Shown here piece by piece: positions 17,223-25,162 of a DNA stretch of 64,000 bases (its first letter is position 1; each line of letters starts with the position of its first letter). The stretch spans positions 124,001-188,000 of the forward strand of contig NZ_FTOH01000005.1 in assembly GCF_900156675.1 (NCBI RefSeq), read 5' to 3'. Source of the stretch: Thalassolituus maritimus. GTDB taxonomy: Bacteria > Pseudomonadota > Gammaproteobacteria > Pseudomonadales > Oceanobacteraceae. The notes beneath the pieces were generated by a model, which made no database searches, had not been told where the DNA came from, and worked only from the letters and a program-made list of their open reading frames with translations. Both the position numbers and the translations under genes were made by a program.

Positions 17223-19076
17223 TCAGATTGCAGGATCATTGAACAACCAGATCATGTTGTTCTGGTGGTTACCGGTATCTTCACCGATCAGTACACGACC
17301 ATCATCAAGAATAACGAGGTTGTCTGGGTTTGAGATATTGTTTACGTCACACTCATTCACAGAGCGGTCGCCAAAGTAAGGACCACCAACAATGGCTGGA
17401 ACCATGGAGCTCACGTTCACCAAGCCATTTTCTTCAACCAGCTTCATACGATAGACCGCACCACAGGATGCATTTTCATCCTCGATCTGAATGTCGCCAG
17501 AACTGTCTGTCATGCCAGAACCGATGGTTGACATCGCCATGTAAGCATATGCCTGCGAACCGTCTGCAGCACCAGTATTCCACCAGTCAGAAGCCAGACC
17601 GTAATTGATGTTTACGCCTTCCATTTTATTGAATTCAGCGGTCGCACCAAGAGCTTCTGCAGCTTTTCGGGTTTCCAGGAATGCAACGCGGTTATCAGCA
17701 AATGGCGAAACTGCAATAGAGCCACTACCATCAATATCGGAACCAGTTCTGGCCTCAGCCCAGTCATTAATCTGCTGATCAGTGATGTGTTTAGCTTCTG
17801 CATAAGTACCATCGTACTCAGCAATCCAGCCTTCAATTTCAGCGTCGGTTGCCGACGCGAGTTCAATCCACTCAATCGCAAACGATGCTTCCGCAATGGT
17901 TGAAGTCTCTGCGGCTTGAGTCATTTTTGCGGCATACAGAGTACCGGAAGACAGGTCACCTGCAGTGTCAGCAACAAACTTGAAGAAGACTACATTAGAG
18001 CCATCGTCGCTTTGCAGGACAGTGCGGTTGTCTGGCAGAACCACTGCGTTTTCATGCGAGAATCTGCCCAGTGCGAAACGTTTTTCTACTTCAACATTCG
18101 CTTCATCTGCAGCGGTTGCAGTGCCATTCACACCTACTTCAATGTTATAGCCATAGTCGTACGGATTACCCCAGGCGCCTGAACCGTCGGTTGGATAGCC
18201 AAGGTAACCTGCAACAGATACTGGAGATCCGTTCATGCTGTACCAGCTGGCTGAGTTATCGAAGTAGAGTTCTTCAGCTGAGATTGGCGTATTCCACGGC
18301 GTTACCGTCCCGAAGCAGTTAACCCAGGTACCGTCGACCGATGAGAAGTCGAGCATACCTTCGGGCTCAACAGAAGAGTAGCCTTCAGTACCAAGACCAG
18401 AAACCTGAATACGGCTCATGCCTCCGGGACGGTCTTCCCAGTTTGTATAGAGATAGAAGCCGCCAGCACCGTCGCTGACCGCGCCATTAAAATCTGGGTC
18501 GTTTGAATTCTTACGCAGAGAAAAATTGTCCGCAGCAACGATATCACCGGCATTTTTTCCATCACCCAGAGTGTCGGTCTGCTGCAGCAACACCTGATAG
18601 GAACCAACGGAGGTCATTACGACTTCTTTATCAGCCATTGTCACTGGCAGATCGAGCGCAGAAATGTTGCCGAGCTTGTTGAAATCTGTACCAACGATCG
18701 CACCGACAGTACCTTTGTTGAACACTTTGCCTGCGCTGTCAGCTGTGCTGTTACCGCCAGAAGGATGCTGAACGTTAAGGAAGAAAGTACCGTCCTCATT
18801 CAGGTACATACCTGTAAATTCAGCACCCAGAGGAGCTGTAGCAACACGCTTCAGCATAGTAGGGTCCAGAGTTTCGGCGGTGACAGCTGGTGCGTTCTCG
18901 CCATCGCTACCGTCATTACCCGGTGCGCCATCAACGCCAGCGGAGCCATCTACTCCGTTGGTACCGTTTACACCGTCGGCGCCATCTTTACCATCTTCAC
19001 CACCACAGGCAACAAGGCCAGCGGTCAGCATTCCGAGCAGTACGGCTTTGCTCAGTTTATTGGGCGTGAAAGTCAT
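17223..19076 (-). CDS. PhoX-family (DUF839) phosphatase lipoprotein with collagen-like N-terminus
   Basis: 617 residues. The lipoprotein signal has lipobox LVAC (Cys24). It is followed by about eleven Gly-X-Y triplets (GKD GAD GVN GTN GVD GSA and so on, residues 29-62), a collagen-like spacer unusual for this family. The rest matches the PhoX/DUF839 type: MYLNEDGTFFLNVQHPSGG, later LPDNRTVLQSDDGSNVVFFK, and near the end PDNLVILDDGRVLIGEDTGN, the acidic metal-binding loops of the beta-propeller. PhoX enzymes are Ca/Fe-dependent phosphatases acting on many phosphoesters. A PhoB-box array lies 62 bases upstream, so induction by phosphate starvation is likely. Confidence 0.8.
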   Translation of the reverse strand: MTFTPNKLSKAVLLGMLTAGLVACGGEDGKDGADGVNGTNGVDGSAGVDGAPGNDGSDGENAPAVTAETLDPTMLKRVATAPLGAEFTGMYLNEDGTFFLNVQHPSGGNSTADSAGKVFNKGTVGAIVGTDFNKLGNISALDLPVTMADKEVVMTSVGSYQVLLQQTDTLGDGKNAGDIVAADNFSLRKNSNDPDFNGAVSDGAGGFYLYTNWEDRPGGMSRIQVSGLGTEGYSSVEPEGMLDFSSVDGTWVNCFGTVTPWNTPISAEELYFDNSASWYSMNGSPVSVAGYLGYPTDGSGAWGNPYDYGYNIEVGVNGTATAADEANVEVEKRFALGRFSHENAVVLPDNRTVLQSDDGSNVVFFKFVADTAGDLSSGTLYAAKMTQAAETSTIAEASFAIEWIELASATDAEIEGWIAEYDGTYAEAKHITDQQINDWAEARTGSDIDGSGSIAVSPFADNRVAFLETRKAAEALGATAEFNKMEGVNINYGLASDWWNTGAADGSQAYAYMAMSTIGSGMTDSSGDIQIEDENASCGAVYRMKLVEENGLVNVSSMVPAIVGGPYFGDRSVNECDVNNISNPDNLVILDDGRVLIGEDTGNHQNNMIWLFNDPAI

Positions 19077-19137
19077 GATCGTTATCTCTCTTATCGGTTG
19101 GTTACTTCATTACCGGCGGAGACTTTAGAAGAAGAAA

Positions 19138-19188
19138 ATGACAGTTCAGGATCAGTTTTGTGACAGTAAAAATAAAGAAATATGACAA
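19138..19188 (-). promoter_or_regulatory. PhoB-box array upstream of the PhoX-like gene
   Basis: On the minus strand three copies of the PhoB half-site lie at exactly 22-base spacing: TTGTCAT (19182-19188), CTGTCAC (19160-19166) and CTGTCAT (19138-19144). Degenerate half-sites fall at the intermediate 11-base register, for example CTGTCAC-AAAA-CTGATCC. This fits the known Pho box of two CTGTCAT-like repeats with a four-base spacer, in tandem. The array ends 62 bases before the ATG and abuts the motB stop codon. Confidence 0.75.
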
Positions 19189-19193
19189 ATCTA

Positions 19194-19868
19194 TCAGTAG
19201 CGTCGTATAGAGACCACCACACGCCGGTTGGCCTTTCGCTGTTCGCTCAGCGGCAGGTCATCCAGCCCCCCCTTTGGGCGGCTGTCAGCATATCCGGATG
19301 CTTTCAGTCGCTCTTTTTCGATGCCACTCTCAAGCAGGTACTTCACAACTCCGGTCGCCCGGGCGGAAGATAGCTCCCAATTAGAGGGAAACTGCTCATT
19401 CGAGATAGGTAGATCATCAGTGTGCCCTTCCACTTCGATCATGTGCGAGCCATGGCTGACATCACGGATAACACGGCTCAGTTCCTGCAGCAGCGGGGTC
19501 GCCGCAGGCTTCAGCGAAGCAGCGCCGGAGTCGTATAACGCAACATTCGCAAACTCTACCTGCACACCGCGGGGGTCGAGCGTGACCGACACCTGATCCT
19601 GCAGACCATTCTGCTCAATATAATCATCAATGCCCTGACGAATATCGGTAAAGGGAGTCGTGGTAGTTTCTGATGAGATAACCTCAGCTAATCCTTCCTT
19701 AAGAGATTCGATCTTTCCTTCATTGAGATCGGATACCGCAAGAATCATGACGAAGAACGCCAGCAACAAGGTAATCGCATCGGAATAGGTCACCAGCCAG
19801 GAACTGGATGAATCGTCAAAGTTCGGACGACGTCTCCGTAAGCCTCGTTGACGACTGGCATGATTCAT
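19194..19868 (-). CDS. MotB-like stator protein with OmpA peptidoglycan-binding domain
   Basis: 224 residues. A short basic cytoplasmic N-terminus leads into a single membrane helix, SWLVTYSDAITLLLAFFVMI, in which Asp30 is the ion-carrying aspartate of MotB/PomB. A plug/linker region follows, then an OmpA-like domain with VEGHTDDLPIS and NWELSSARATGVVKYL, the peptidoglycan-binding signature. In flagella MotA5MotB2 units couple ion flow to rotation. Here the gene is last in an operon whose partner is a FliF-FliG fusion, so a non-flagellar motor is likely. It overlaps the motA-like stop by one base. Ion specificity cannot be read from sequence with confidence. Confidence 0.88.
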   Translation of the reverse strand: MNHASRQRGLRRRRPNFDDSSSSWLVTYSDAITLLLAFFVMILAVSDLNEGKIESLKEGLAEVISSETTTTPFTDIRQGIDDYIEQNGLQDQVSVTLDPRGVQVEFANVALYDSGAASLKPAATPLLQELSRVIRDVSHGSHMIEVEGHTDDLPISNEQFPSNWELSSARATGVVKYLLESGIEKERLKASGYADSRPKGGLDDLPLSEQRKANRRVVVSIRRY

Positions 19869-20671
19869 TACAGCTCTCCCGAGAGCGCCTGATCACGCAC
19901 GGAAGGTTTAATAAAGGCGTTCAGTCGATCCTGCATATAAAGCGCCGTGCGCTTTTCACTCAGCAGGACAAAGCCCTCAGAAATCAGCTGATGACGGAAG
20001 TACATGGTCTCCTGCTTTTCGGTGACCTGGTTCGCTGCGGGCTTAAAGAATAAATTCGACAACAGCACACCATACAAGGTCGTAATCAGCGCAAGCGCTA
20101 ACCCCTTGCCCAACCCCGCCATGTCGCCGTTCAGGTTATCGAGCATAATAATCAGGCCGACAATCGTACCGACCATCCCAAAACCGGGAGAGTAAACAGC
20201 CATGGTATTGAGCACTTTGCCTTCCAGGGTGTGACGCTGCCAGGTTGCGTCCATCTGGTCAGTCAGCATGGTCCGGATGTCGTGGTTCGCGTATCCGGCT
20301 CCCATCAGATCGATACCCGCACGAATAAATTCGTCATTATTTTCCTGTTTCGTCAGCGATTGTTCGAGTGCAACAATGCCTCCCTGGCGGTAGATACTGC
20401 TCCACTCAACAAATCGCCTCGTCACTTGTTTCAGGTGCTTCTGCGACGTCGGCGGATGAAAGAAGGTATGTAGCATACTGCGCATCGCATGCAGCACATC
20501 GGCAGTGGAGTAACTGATCAGTGCGGCCGCCATGGTGCTGCCAAACACAAGCCCGAAGCTCGACAGGCTGATGAAAATAACGTGATTGTCAGTGGCACTG
20601 GCAACCGCAAATGCCAACAGGCCGATACCTGCGCAGAAACCAATGAGCGTACTGAATGAAAATCGAAACAC
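19868..20671 (-). CDS. MotA-like stator protein
   Basis: 267 residues with four membrane segments: two at the N-terminus (about 5-22 and 30-55) and two after the cytoplasmic loop. The third contains YSPGFGMVGTIVGLIIML with the Pro-Gly of MotA/PomA helix 3, and the fourth contains GLALALITTLYGVLLSNLFF. In the loop, YRQGGIVALEQ keeps an Arg and a Glu eight residues apart, equivalent to Arg90 and Glu98 of E. coli MotA, which contact FliG charges. No long cytoplasmic tail is present, unlike ZorA. It follows the FliF-FliG fusion gene by 48 bases. The retained FliG-contact residues support a real motor pairing. Confidence 0.88.
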   Translation of the reverse strand: MFRFSFSTLIGFCAGIGLLAFAVASATDNHVIFISLSSFGLVFGSTMAAALISYSTADVLHAMRSMLHTFFHPPTSQKHLKQVTRRFVEWSSIYRQGGIVALEQSLTKQENNDEFIRAGIDLMGAGYANHDIRTMLTDQMDATWQRHTLEGKVLNTMAVYSPGFGMVGTIVGLIIMLDNLNGDMAGLGKGLALALITTLYGVLLSNLFFKPAANQVTEKQETMYFRHQLISEGFVLLSEKRTALYMQDRLNAFIKPSVRDQALSGEL

Positions 20672-20719
20672 TGACTTTGCCCCTGTTGTTGTCTCTTAAT
20701 CTGCAGACTTCTGAATCGA

Positions 20720-22639
20720 TTACTGTGCTGGCTTCACATCCGCCAGCTCGTCCATAGAGAAACGACCTTCACGGATGATTTCCCGCATTTTCTGAACTAC
20801 CTGGCGACGCGCTGACTCTACCTGATCCTGTACTGTGTCAGACTCGGATACTTTCAGTTCGTTAATAATCCCCGCCCGCAACTTCGCAGGCAGCGCAGCC
20901 AATACGTGACGCTTAAACTCAATGGATGTATTGCATAATGAGGCGGTCAGGACGCCGGCATCGATAGATCGTAGCTCGTTTGAGATAATACGATCTGGCG
21001 TGCGCGACAGGTCGGCGTAGGTAAAGTACACCTGACGCAGCCTGTAATAGGTTTCGGGCTTCTCTGACTTCAGTGTTTTGAGCATCCGCGTCTCTTCACT
21101 GGTCGTCATACGATCAAGCATACCGATAAGAACAGACAGACCATCGGCAGTGATATTTTCAAACGAGGGCACTGTGAGTGAGGCTTTAGCCAAACGGTCA
21201 GCAACGTCTTTAAACGCCGACACAGGCAAGCTTTCAAACTGCCCCAGCTCGAAGGCAATGGCAGCGAGTTCCCGCTCGTCAAGACGTAAAATAATATCTG
21301 CAGAACGTTGCGCTGGTAGCTGTGACATCACCAGAGCTTTAATACGAATATCTTCATCCTTGATGAGGTACAGAACCTGCGAGTCATTCAGTTTATTCAG
21401 GAACGCGAACGGCTGTGTGTTAGATGCATCATCCTGCTGACGTTCAAGCCGCTGAGAAAACTGCTCCATGCCTTCAGAAAGTTGCTCTTCACTCCACTCT
21501 CCTTCCTGCAGCAATTCATCAATCTGCTTCCAGTCCGCTGGCGTCAAATGCGGCGCCAGACTGGCAAAAAGACTTTTACCCATCGTGGCCGACAGAGAAG
21601 CAACCTCAAACGCCTGAGCACTACCTAGTGCCTGAGATACAGCCTGCTGAAAACGATGCGGCTGAGACAGCCCCTGGCTGACTAAGCGCTGGCGCGATTC
21701 GTTAATCCGGTATCTGAGTGCCGCTGTTTCGCCCTCGGACTGACGTGCTACAGAATGTTGGCTTACAGATTCAGTTCCGCCTGCTCCATTCACCGGTACT
21801 GCGGACACAGGCTGATTAAGCCGACGCCATAGCGCCGCAAACGCCAGCACTAACAACAAGCCGACAATCAGCAAGGTCGCCAACCAGATCCAGGGGTTGT
21901 AAGACTCCCAGAACGTAAGTGGCGTTTCATCCTTCTTCAGGTGACTGAATGCCGTTTTCACGATATTCAGCGTATCCCCACGAAGTTCATTAATCTGGGC
22001 TTTACGCGTGACCAGATTTTTAAGAAATTCTATCTGTTCATCTTTCAGTGCATTGTCGACGACCAAGGTAATTTCAAGCTTCTTGATAATATTGCGATAG
22101 CCAATCGTCTTTTCTGAAGGCTTACCGCCGCCAGACTGACTCTGACTTTGCTTCGCTACGTTCTTCAACTTGTCCGCGTAAGTGATTATCTCCTGACGCT
22201 CTTTTTCAAGTTGTTGTAGCTGACTACGCAGCGCCCTTAGCTTTTCATTATTTTCTTTAAGCAATGGCATTTCGCTGACGGGCAGGCCCGGCAGTTCTTC
22301 AAGCTCGTCGATGCCGGTTGCATCAATATCAGGAAGAGAGAGAGTGCCGCTTACCCGAGGCTCTGCGGGCAACTGTGGCGCTGCTGCTTGCTGTTGACCT
22401 TCGGAGTTCTCACGAACGACGGTGCGCGCTCGTTCGATGACTGCATCGACCTGAATGATAAACCGGTTATTGCCGAGATAAGATTCAATATCTTGACGAA
22501 GGCGCGCCTCCAGGTCACTTCGGAAACGTGCTTCTTCTACCTCGTCCTTTTTAACCGGAACCTCAAATGTGTCCTGAGCAAGAACAGGTAAAGCCGCAAA
22601 AAGAGCAATGGTTACCAGCCACGTCATTAATTCTTTCAT
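20720..22639 (-). CDS. Natural FliF-FliG fusion protein (motor ring plus torque domain)
   Basis: 639 residues from ATG 22639, chosen because AAAGGGG lies eight bases upstream; ATG 22657 overlaps the previous stop and lacks such a site. Order: signal peptide (1-21), periplasmic part with a QDIESYLGNNRFIIQVDAVI segment like FliF, a low-complexity linker, a coiled coil (about 127-165), then KKLEITLVVDNAL...NELRGDTLNIVKTAF (about 186-231), resembling the FliF domain preceding its second membrane helix. A membrane helix follows (about 250-272, WIWLATLLIVGLLLVLAFAA). The cytoplasmic part resembles FliG: DEDIRIKALVMSQLPAQRSA (FliG_M, about 428-447) and a C-terminal domain with TPDRIISNELRSIDAGVLTA (about 547-566) and the torque-helix region. 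The FliG EHPQ motif reads EDIR, so FliM binding is probably lost. Fusion assignment is by eye. Confidence 0.72.
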   Translation of the reverse strand: MKELMTWLVTIALFAALPVLAQDTFEVPVKKDEVEEARFRSDLEARLRQDIESYLGNNRFIIQVDAVIERARTVVRENSEGQQQAAAPQLPAEPRVSGTLSLPDIDATGIDELEELPGLPVSEMPLLKENNEKLRALRSQLQQLEKERQEIITYADKLKNVAKQSQSQSGGGKPSEKTIGYRNIIKKLEITLVVDNALKDEQIEFLKNLVTRKAQINELRGDTLNIVKTAFSHLKKDETPLTFWESYNPWIWLATLLIVGLLLVLAFAALWRRLNQPVSAVPVNGAGGTESVSQHSVARQSEGETAALRYRINESRQRLVSQGLSQPHRFQQAVSQALGSAQAFEVASLSATMGKSLFASLAPHLTPADWKQIDELLQEGEWSEEQLSEGMEQFSQRLERQQDDASNTQPFAFLNKLNDSQVLYLIKDEDIRIKALVMSQLPAQRSADIILRLDERELAAIAFELGQFESLPVSAFKDVADRLAKASLTVPSFENITADGLSVLIGMLDRMTTSEETRMLKTLKSEKPETYYRLRQVYFTYADLSRTPDRIISNELRSIDAGVLTASLCNTSIEFKRHVLAALPAKLRAGIINELKVSESDTVQDQVESARRQVVQKMREIIREGRFSMDELADVKPAQ

Positions 22640-22653
22640 CGTCACAGCCCCTT

Positions 22654-23343
22654 TCATCGCACACGAGCCAGACTAGCGCGTACCTGATCCAGCTCAGGAT
22701 CAAGTTCTAATGCCTGCTCCCAGCTCGCTCTGGCCTCGGGTATCAGGCCCATCTTGTAGTAGATGCTGCCTTTGAGCGCGTGCGCCTGGGCTGAGTCAGG
22801 AATGACTTCTAACGCTGCATTCGTCTGATCCAGGGCTTCCCAATATTCTTTTTTATAGAAAAGACTTTGAGCAGAGAGAATGTGTTTCGTCATTGTCTCG
22901 CTGCGTCGCAGTTTTTCAGACTCCTGCTCGCTGATTTTTCCATCGACATCAGTGTGATTTTCAGCGGCACGATCTTCGGCTGCTTCATCCGATAGTCCAT
23001 CGCTACCGGCAGATTTTTCTGCTTCGCTTTGCGGTAATTCCATGATGAATTTAACGTCAGAGTCGCCAGCATCAATGGTCATAAGAACATCGTACCCTGC
23101 GCCATAACGATGAATATGCATCAGTCCATGTTGTTTCTTTGCCTTGTCAGAGATTTTTTCAAGTTGAGAAATTTCCTCAACAATGACTTCCTCTTCTGTT
23201 TTTTGCTCGGCCTCAACCGGTTTCCCCGGATCAACCCATGGGCTTGGGTTAAACCCTTTCACCAGACGGTTGGAGCGTTCGTGCGAACACCCCTGAAGCC
23301 CCAGAGATACCAGAAGCACTGCTGCAATAATTCCTGCTTTCAT
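22654..23343 (-). CDS. TPR-containing lipoprotein of the motor operon
   Basis: 229 residues. Lipoprotein signal with lipobox LQGC (Cys19). The central region (about 30-140) is acidic and low-complexity. The C-terminal 80 residues hold two tetratricopeptide repeats: SLFYKKEYWEALDQTNAALE and KGSIYYKMGLIPEARASWEQ. In flagella and pili such lipoproteins help assemble outer membrane rings. It is second in the operon, nine bases after the outer membrane protein gene, and its stop overlaps or lies just before the FliF-FliG start. A role in linking the motor to the outer membrane is inferred from position. Confidence 0.75.
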   Translation of the reverse strand: MKAGIIAAVLLVSLGLQGCSHERSNRLVKGFNPSPWVDPGKPVEAEQKTEEEVIVEEISQLEKISDKAKKQHGLMHIHRYGAGYDVLMTIDAGDSDVKFIMELPQSEAEKSAGSDGLSDEAAEDRAAENHTDVDGKISEQESEKLRRSETMTKHILSAQSLFYKKEYWEALDQTNAALEVIPDSAQAHALKGSIYYKMGLIPEARASWEQALELDPELDQVRASLARVR

Positions 23344-23351
23344 ACTGACTC

Positions 23352-24419
23352 CTAAAATCTCAGGCCAAGAGAAAGGTCGTAGCTTGCGCCACCGATTTTC
23401 CCGGTATCTTCAAGACCCGAGACTTCACTCCACTTCGCCGTGCTTTCAGGAATGTAGGTCACGCCATAATCGATGAATCCATCTTTAAAGAACGGAAATT
23501 CAAAACCAAAACGGAAGACGATGGCATTGGTATCATTAAAGAATGCCTGCCCCATACCCAAGTACACTTTGGTATCAATCAGATCGTCCATACTTGGAAT
23601 ATCGGCAATAATCCGTCCTTCCAGATTGATCCCCGAAATATCGAAATTTTCGCGGTTAGAGAAGTTACGGAAATATTCAAAGGCCAGGGTGTATTGAAGC
23701 TGGTCATCCAGACTGGTGGTTTCACGACGGCGAATACCAAAGACAGTCAGACCTTTCACATCTTCAGAGTCTGCACTGGAGAGATGATCACGTTCTGCGG
23801 AGATACCCCAGGCGCCGACAAGCAGTTCGTAGTTGACGCTACCGAAGCCCTGCACTTCCTCTTCGAGTGTGGTTTTCTTGGAGTATTCTTTCAGCCACAG
23901 AAGCTTGTTATCGCGGGCATCCACCATGCGTAAATTAATGGTGAATTTGTTGTCCTGAACGGAAGCGTTCCAGAAAAGAAATGCATCCGCCCGGACATGC
24001 TGTCCGAGCTTACGTAATGCCTGGTTGTCTGTAGCAGCATGGCTGATCTCAAGACGGTCTGCACGCATAGCGACTTGCGTAGTGCGACATTCAAGGCACT
24101 GAATAATCTCGAAGCGCCCGCTGTCCAGCATACGCTTCATCAGTTTATTTTCGATCATCAGGTGCACTTGCTTCGGCACCTTACGATGCATCCTGTCACC
24201 ATTATGGTAAAGGGCTACACGATTAATCTCTTCGGGCAGATCAATCAGCTCCTCTTTCACGAGTGTCTTATCGTCATCAAGTAGTTGGGTGAAGCCGGTA
24301 TACAGTGATGAGCGCATTTCAGGTGGCTCAAGCCCCGGAAGTGACTCCTGAGCCGACACCATAAATGGCAGGCAGAATATCCATACAGATATCAGTGGAG
24401 AAAGTGACCGTCGGAACAT
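23352..24419 (-). CDS. Exported FlgO/CsgG-like outer membrane protein of the motor operon
   Basis: 355 residues with a signal peptide (1-23, ending VSAQ). The N-terminal half (about 60-210) has an alpha/beta pattern like FlgO and CsgG-type proteins: INRVALYHNGDRMHRKVP, a helix MIENKLMKRMLDSGRFEII, and a strand-rich FTINLRMVDARDNKLLWLKE. The C-terminal half alternates aromatic beta strands and ends LGLRF, a typical outer membrane barrel terminus. So it may combine a periplasmic ring-forming domain with a small barrel. It is first in the operon with the TPR lipoprotein, FliF-FliG fusion, MotA and MotB. The FlgO relation is a weak, by-eye similarity. Confidence 0.55.
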   Translation of the reverse strand: MFRRSLSPLISVWIFCLPFMVSAQESLPGLEPPEMRSSLYTGFTQLLDDDKTLVKEELIDLPEEINRVALYHNGDRMHRKVPKQVHLMIENKLMKRMLDSGRFEIIQCLECRTTQVAMRADRLEISHAATDNQALRKLGQHVRADAFLFWNASVQDNKFTINLRMVDARDNKLLWLKEYSKKTTLEEEVQGFGSVNYELLVGAWGISAERDHLSSADSEDVKGLTVFGIRRRETTSLDDQLQYTLAFEYFRNFSNRENFDISGINLEGRIIADIPSMDDLIDTKVYLGMGQAFFNDTNAIVFRFGFEFPFFKDGFIDYGVTYIPESTAKWSEVSGLEDTGKIGGASYDLSLGLRF

Positions 24420-24732
24420 CAGATGCGTCCTGTAAAAGTAGCGTAAAACGAATACAGTCAGCTTAGTTCAGATCCCTTTTTTCACATGAAATGTAACTTA
24501 TCCAAGTGTTTGATAAACAAATGTTTTTCTAATAAGACAAACAAATACGACCAGAATATGACGGAGATAACCGGCTTTTCCGCCGGTGCTCCGACTTTTG
24601 TAATCCATCACGGCTCAGTTTCCCGAAAGACTGATGTGGATGTCAGAACATTCACATCGATCAGGGTAACGAAGGTCAGAACTTCGTCACCCTGTTTTCA
24701 TTGGTAACAAATTGTTGGGCGGAAGATGGACC
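24420..24732. other. Intergenic region with two hairpins and the motor operon promoter region
   Basis: No gene seen. It must hold the minus-strand promoter of the five-gene motor operon; a TTGTCT hexamer with TTTATC 17 bases on is a weak sigma-70 candidate, and no GCCGATAA-type flagellar sigma-28 element was found. ACCGGC-TTTTCC-GCCGGT (24569-24586) is a small hairpin. A stronger one, with 13-base arms CAGGGTAACGAAG and CTTCGTCACCCTG (24662-24694) followed by TTTT on the plus strand, lies just after phhB and may act as a terminator or transcript-end structure. Confidence 0.5.
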
Positions 24733-25029
24733 TCAGGTAGACAGATGGTCACAAAGCGCGACCATTTCCAGGTCGGCCTGCGTTACGCCGCCAGCATCAT
24801 GGCTCCACCAGGCAACAGCAAGCTCCCCCCAGGAAACCGTTAATTGGGGGTGGTGATTATATTTCTCTGCAAGCTCAGCCACGCGCCCGGCAAACCGAAA
24901 AGCATCGATGAAGTTATCGAAGATCCAGATCCTGCGGACACAGGCAACACCGCCGACAGATTCGCGATGCCATTCCGGATAGCGAATAAGGTGAGACTTA
25001 AGTTCTTCTTCAGTGAGGACATCGGTCAT
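24733..25029 (-). CDS. phhB: Pterin-4a-carbinolamine dehydratase
   Basis: 98 residues, normal for the family. It dehydrates 4a-hydroxytetrahydrobiopterin, recycling the cofactor of phenylalanine hydroxylase. The active-site motif is intact: EKYNHHPQLTVSWGELAVAW supplies two of the catalytic histidines and WWSHDAGGVTQADLEMVAL the third His-Asp region. There is no phhA next to it, so a role with an aromatic hydroxylase elsewhere, or in molybdopterin-related metabolism as suggested for some homologues, remains open. It stands between the motor operon and fumarase, all on the minus strand, with a terminator between it and fumarase. Confidence 0.92.
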   Translation of the reverse strand: MTDVLTEEELKSHLIRYPEWHRESVGGVACVRRIWIFDNFIDAFRFAGRVAELAEKYNHHPQLTVSWGELAVAWWSHDAGGVTQADLEMVALCDHLST

Positions 25030-25071
25030 ACGAACTCCTTTAACGTATCGATTGTGTTAACTCACTGAGAC

Positions 25072-25094
25072 AAAAAAAGGGAGCTATTGCTCCC
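25072..25094 (-). terminator. Rho-independent terminator of the fumarase gene
   Basis: GGGAGC-AATA-GCTCCC followed by TTTTTTT on the minus strand; the plus strand also has TTCTTT after the stem. Confidence 0.9.
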
Positions 25095-25162
25095 TTCTTT
25101 ACGCACGAATTTGCCAGTCAGTGGCCGCTGACACACAAGTGTCAGCTTTGACTGGAGGCAAA

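Noticed and set aside
19194-20671. ExbB-ExbD or TolQ-TolR energy system
   Set aside because: The MotB-like protein has an OmpA peptidoglycan-binding domain and the MotA-like one keeps the FliG-contact loop; no TonB or TolA is nearby.
19194-24419. Zorya-type phage defence (ZorA/ZorB are MotA/MotB-like)
   Set aside because: The MotA-like protein lacks the long cytoplasmic tail of ZorA, no ZorC/D/E-like helicase or nuclease is adjacent, and the partners are FliF/FliG- and FlgO-like.
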